Source: Streptomyces sp. NBC_00654 | GTDB taxonomy: Bacteria; Actinomycetota; Actinomycetes; Streptomycetales; Streptomycetaceae | DNA length: 64,000 nucleotides | Direction of reading: 5' to 3' | NCBI RefSeq assembly: GCF_026341775.1 | Contig: NZ_JAPEOB010000001.1 | Location: 3,472,001 to 3,536,000, forward strand | The notes under the pieces: model-generated | Told to the model about the DNA's origin: nothing | The model's database searches: none | The model's input: only the letters and a program-made list of their open reading frames with translations | Program-made: the position numbers and the translations under genes | Shown: in pieces, positions 62,902 through 64,000 of the stretch | Layout of the letters: the number at the start of each line of letters is the position of its first letter | Numbering within the stretch: position 1 is the first letter of the stretch

Positions 62902-64000
62902 TCACTGCTCACGCATGCCCCACGGTGCGCCGTACTCCGTCAGCAGATCGAGGAACGGCCGGGGCGGCATGGCCTCGGGGCCCAGCACTCCGCTGCCGCT
63001 CCAGGTGCCGCAGGCCATGAGTTCGAGGGCGGCGACGGGGTTGATCGCGGTCTGCCAGACCACGGCCTGGGAGCCGTACTCCCGCATGGACCACTGGTTG
63101 TCCACCACGTGGTACAGGTAGACCTCTCTTGGGCTGCCGTCCTTGACGCCCTTCACCCAGGTGCCCGCGCACGTCTTCCCGCTCATCCGCTCGCCGAGTC
63201 CGGCCGGGTCGGGCAGGCAACCGGCGACGACATCGCGGGGGGACACCGCGACCGGGCCCGATCCGCTGTTCACCCGGACGGGATCCGTCCGGTCGAGGCC
63301 CAGCTTGTGGAGGGTCCGGAGCACCCCGATGAACTCGTCGCCGAGACCGTACTTGAACGTGACCCGCCGGGCCTTCAGCCATCGAGGCACCAGGAGCACT
63401 TCCTCGTGCTCGACATTGACGCACTCCACCGGCCCGATGCCCTCGGGGAAGTCGAAGACCTCCGGCTCGCTGAACGGGGCAGTGGTGAACCAGCCCCGTC
63501 CCTCCTCGTACACGACCGGCGGGTTCAGGCATTCCTCGATGGTCGTCCAGATGCTGAAGGAAGGGGCGAACCCGTAGCCCTCCACGACCAGATCGGCGCC
63601 GTCACGAATGCCGATCTCCTCGATCTCGTCGAAGAGTTCGTCCGAGGCGTACCGGGCGAACACGTCCGAAAGGCCGGGCTCAACCCCCATACCCACCAGA
63701 GCGAGGCGGCCGGCCGCCTCCCACTCGGCGGCCCGTTCGAACTGAGCGTCCCCGAGCTTGACTCCGCACTCCTCGTACGGATGGGACGGGTGCGGCTGGG
63801 ACAGGGACATGGCCATGTCGAGATAGTGCGCACCGTGGGCCAGCGCCGCCTCGAACAGGGGCATGACGAAGCGGGGGTCGGTGGCGTTGAGCAGTACGTC
63901 GCAGCGGTGTTCTCCGAGGGCGGTGCGCACGGCCGCCGGGTCCGCGGCGTCCAACCGCGCGGCGGTGAACCGATGGCCCTGCTCCCCGAGAGCCTCGACC
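62902..64000 (-). CDS. Saccharopine dehydrogenase-like protein (5' end outside window)
   Basis: The frame is open from the right edge for about 366 codons to a stop at 62902-62904. Visible features: the second half of the Rossmann domain (RTALGEHRCDVLLNATDPRFVMPLFEAALAHGAHYLDMAMS), then GVEPGLSDVFARYASDELFDEIEEIGIRDG and WTTIEECLNPPVVYEEGRGWFTTAPFSEPEVFDFPEGIGP, typical of the saccharopine dehydrogenase / carboxynorspermidine dehydrogenase-like family. These enzymes act on amino-acid adducts with NAD(P). The N-terminal dinucleotide motif lies beyond the window. The C-terminus is intact and is followed after 117 bp by the permease. Confidence 0.9.
   Translation of the reverse strand, partial: VEALGEQGHRFTAARLDAADPAAVRTALGEHRCDVLLNATDPRFVMPLFEAALAHGAHYLDMAMSLSQPHPSHPYEECGVKLGDAQFERAAEWEAAGRLALVGMGVEPGLSDVFARYASDELFDEIEEIGIRDGADLVVEGYGFAPSFSIWTTIEECLNPPVVYEEGRGWFTTAPFSEPEVFDFPEGIGPVECVNVEHEEVLLVPRWLKARRVTFKYGLGDEFIGVLRTLHKLGLDRTDPVRVNSGSGPVAVSPRDVVAGCLPDPAGLGERMSGKTCAGTWVKGVKDGSPREVYLYHVVDNQWSMREYGSQAVVWQTAINPVAALELMACGTWSGSGVLGPEAMPPRPFLDLLTEYGAPWGMREQ

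Overview
The base composition (about 70% G+C with strong third-position G/C bias), GTG starts, frequent ATGA/GTGA gene overlaps and gene content (Tat-exported phospholipase C, large MalT-like AAA ATPase, many LuxR-type two-component genes) point to a Streptomyces or close relative. No rRNA, CRISPR or intact transposase was seen. One tRNA gene, tRNA-Pro(GGG), is present.

About 1-26 kb is a stress/dormancy island. It holds universal stress proteins (USPs), CBS-BON proteins, an Acg-like nitroreductase, an Rv1733c-like membrane protein, an Rv2004c-like kinase, a pyridoxamine-oxidase-fold protein, PEP synthase, and a beta-phosphoglucomutase/GH65 phosphorylase pair. It also encodes a GAF-GAF sensor kinase and response regulator resembling mycobacterial DevS/DevR(DosR) and Streptomyces OsdK/OsdR. 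GGG(A/C)C..GG(T/C)CC palindromes lie in four intergenic regions of this block and are candidate operators of that regulator. The block is eroding: two USP genes carry frameshifts, one of them fused to the tail of an alcohol dehydrogenase. A second alcohol dehydrogenase has a large in-frame deletion. CBS-BON fragments lie at 18.3-18.7 kb, and a CBS-BON gene has run into the nitroreductase gene.

At about 26.0-26.8 kb there is a lower-G+C patch with one unrecognised small gene. It is followed by a 30-bp copy of a tRNA-Pro 3' end and a terminator, which may be the right boundary of an integrated element.

From 27 to 57 kb the content is typical Streptomyces accessory metabolism. It includes a multi-pass membrane protein, a DUF2252 protein, phospholipase C, a DUF2510 protein, a two-component pair whose kinase is frameshifted, and a DUF3040 protein. 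Next come an AraC/MFS divergent pair and a FadR-type regulator with a lutABC lactate-utilisation operon and visible operators. They are followed by a DUF2264/2-hydroxyacid dehydrogenase pair, a TSUP exporter, an APC permease, a three-gene glycerol-type kinase/GlpA-like/FAD oxidoreductase operon, DUF350 and DUF309 proteins, and a large AAA ATPase lacking the expected LuxR HTH.

From 57.4 to 64 kb are tRNA-Pro(GGG) with its terminator, a MocR-type regulator divergent from a DJ-1/PfpI protein, a membrane-anchored unknown, and a leftward operon. That operon encodes a saccharopine-dehydrogenase-like enzyme (cut by the window edge), an APC permease and a USP.
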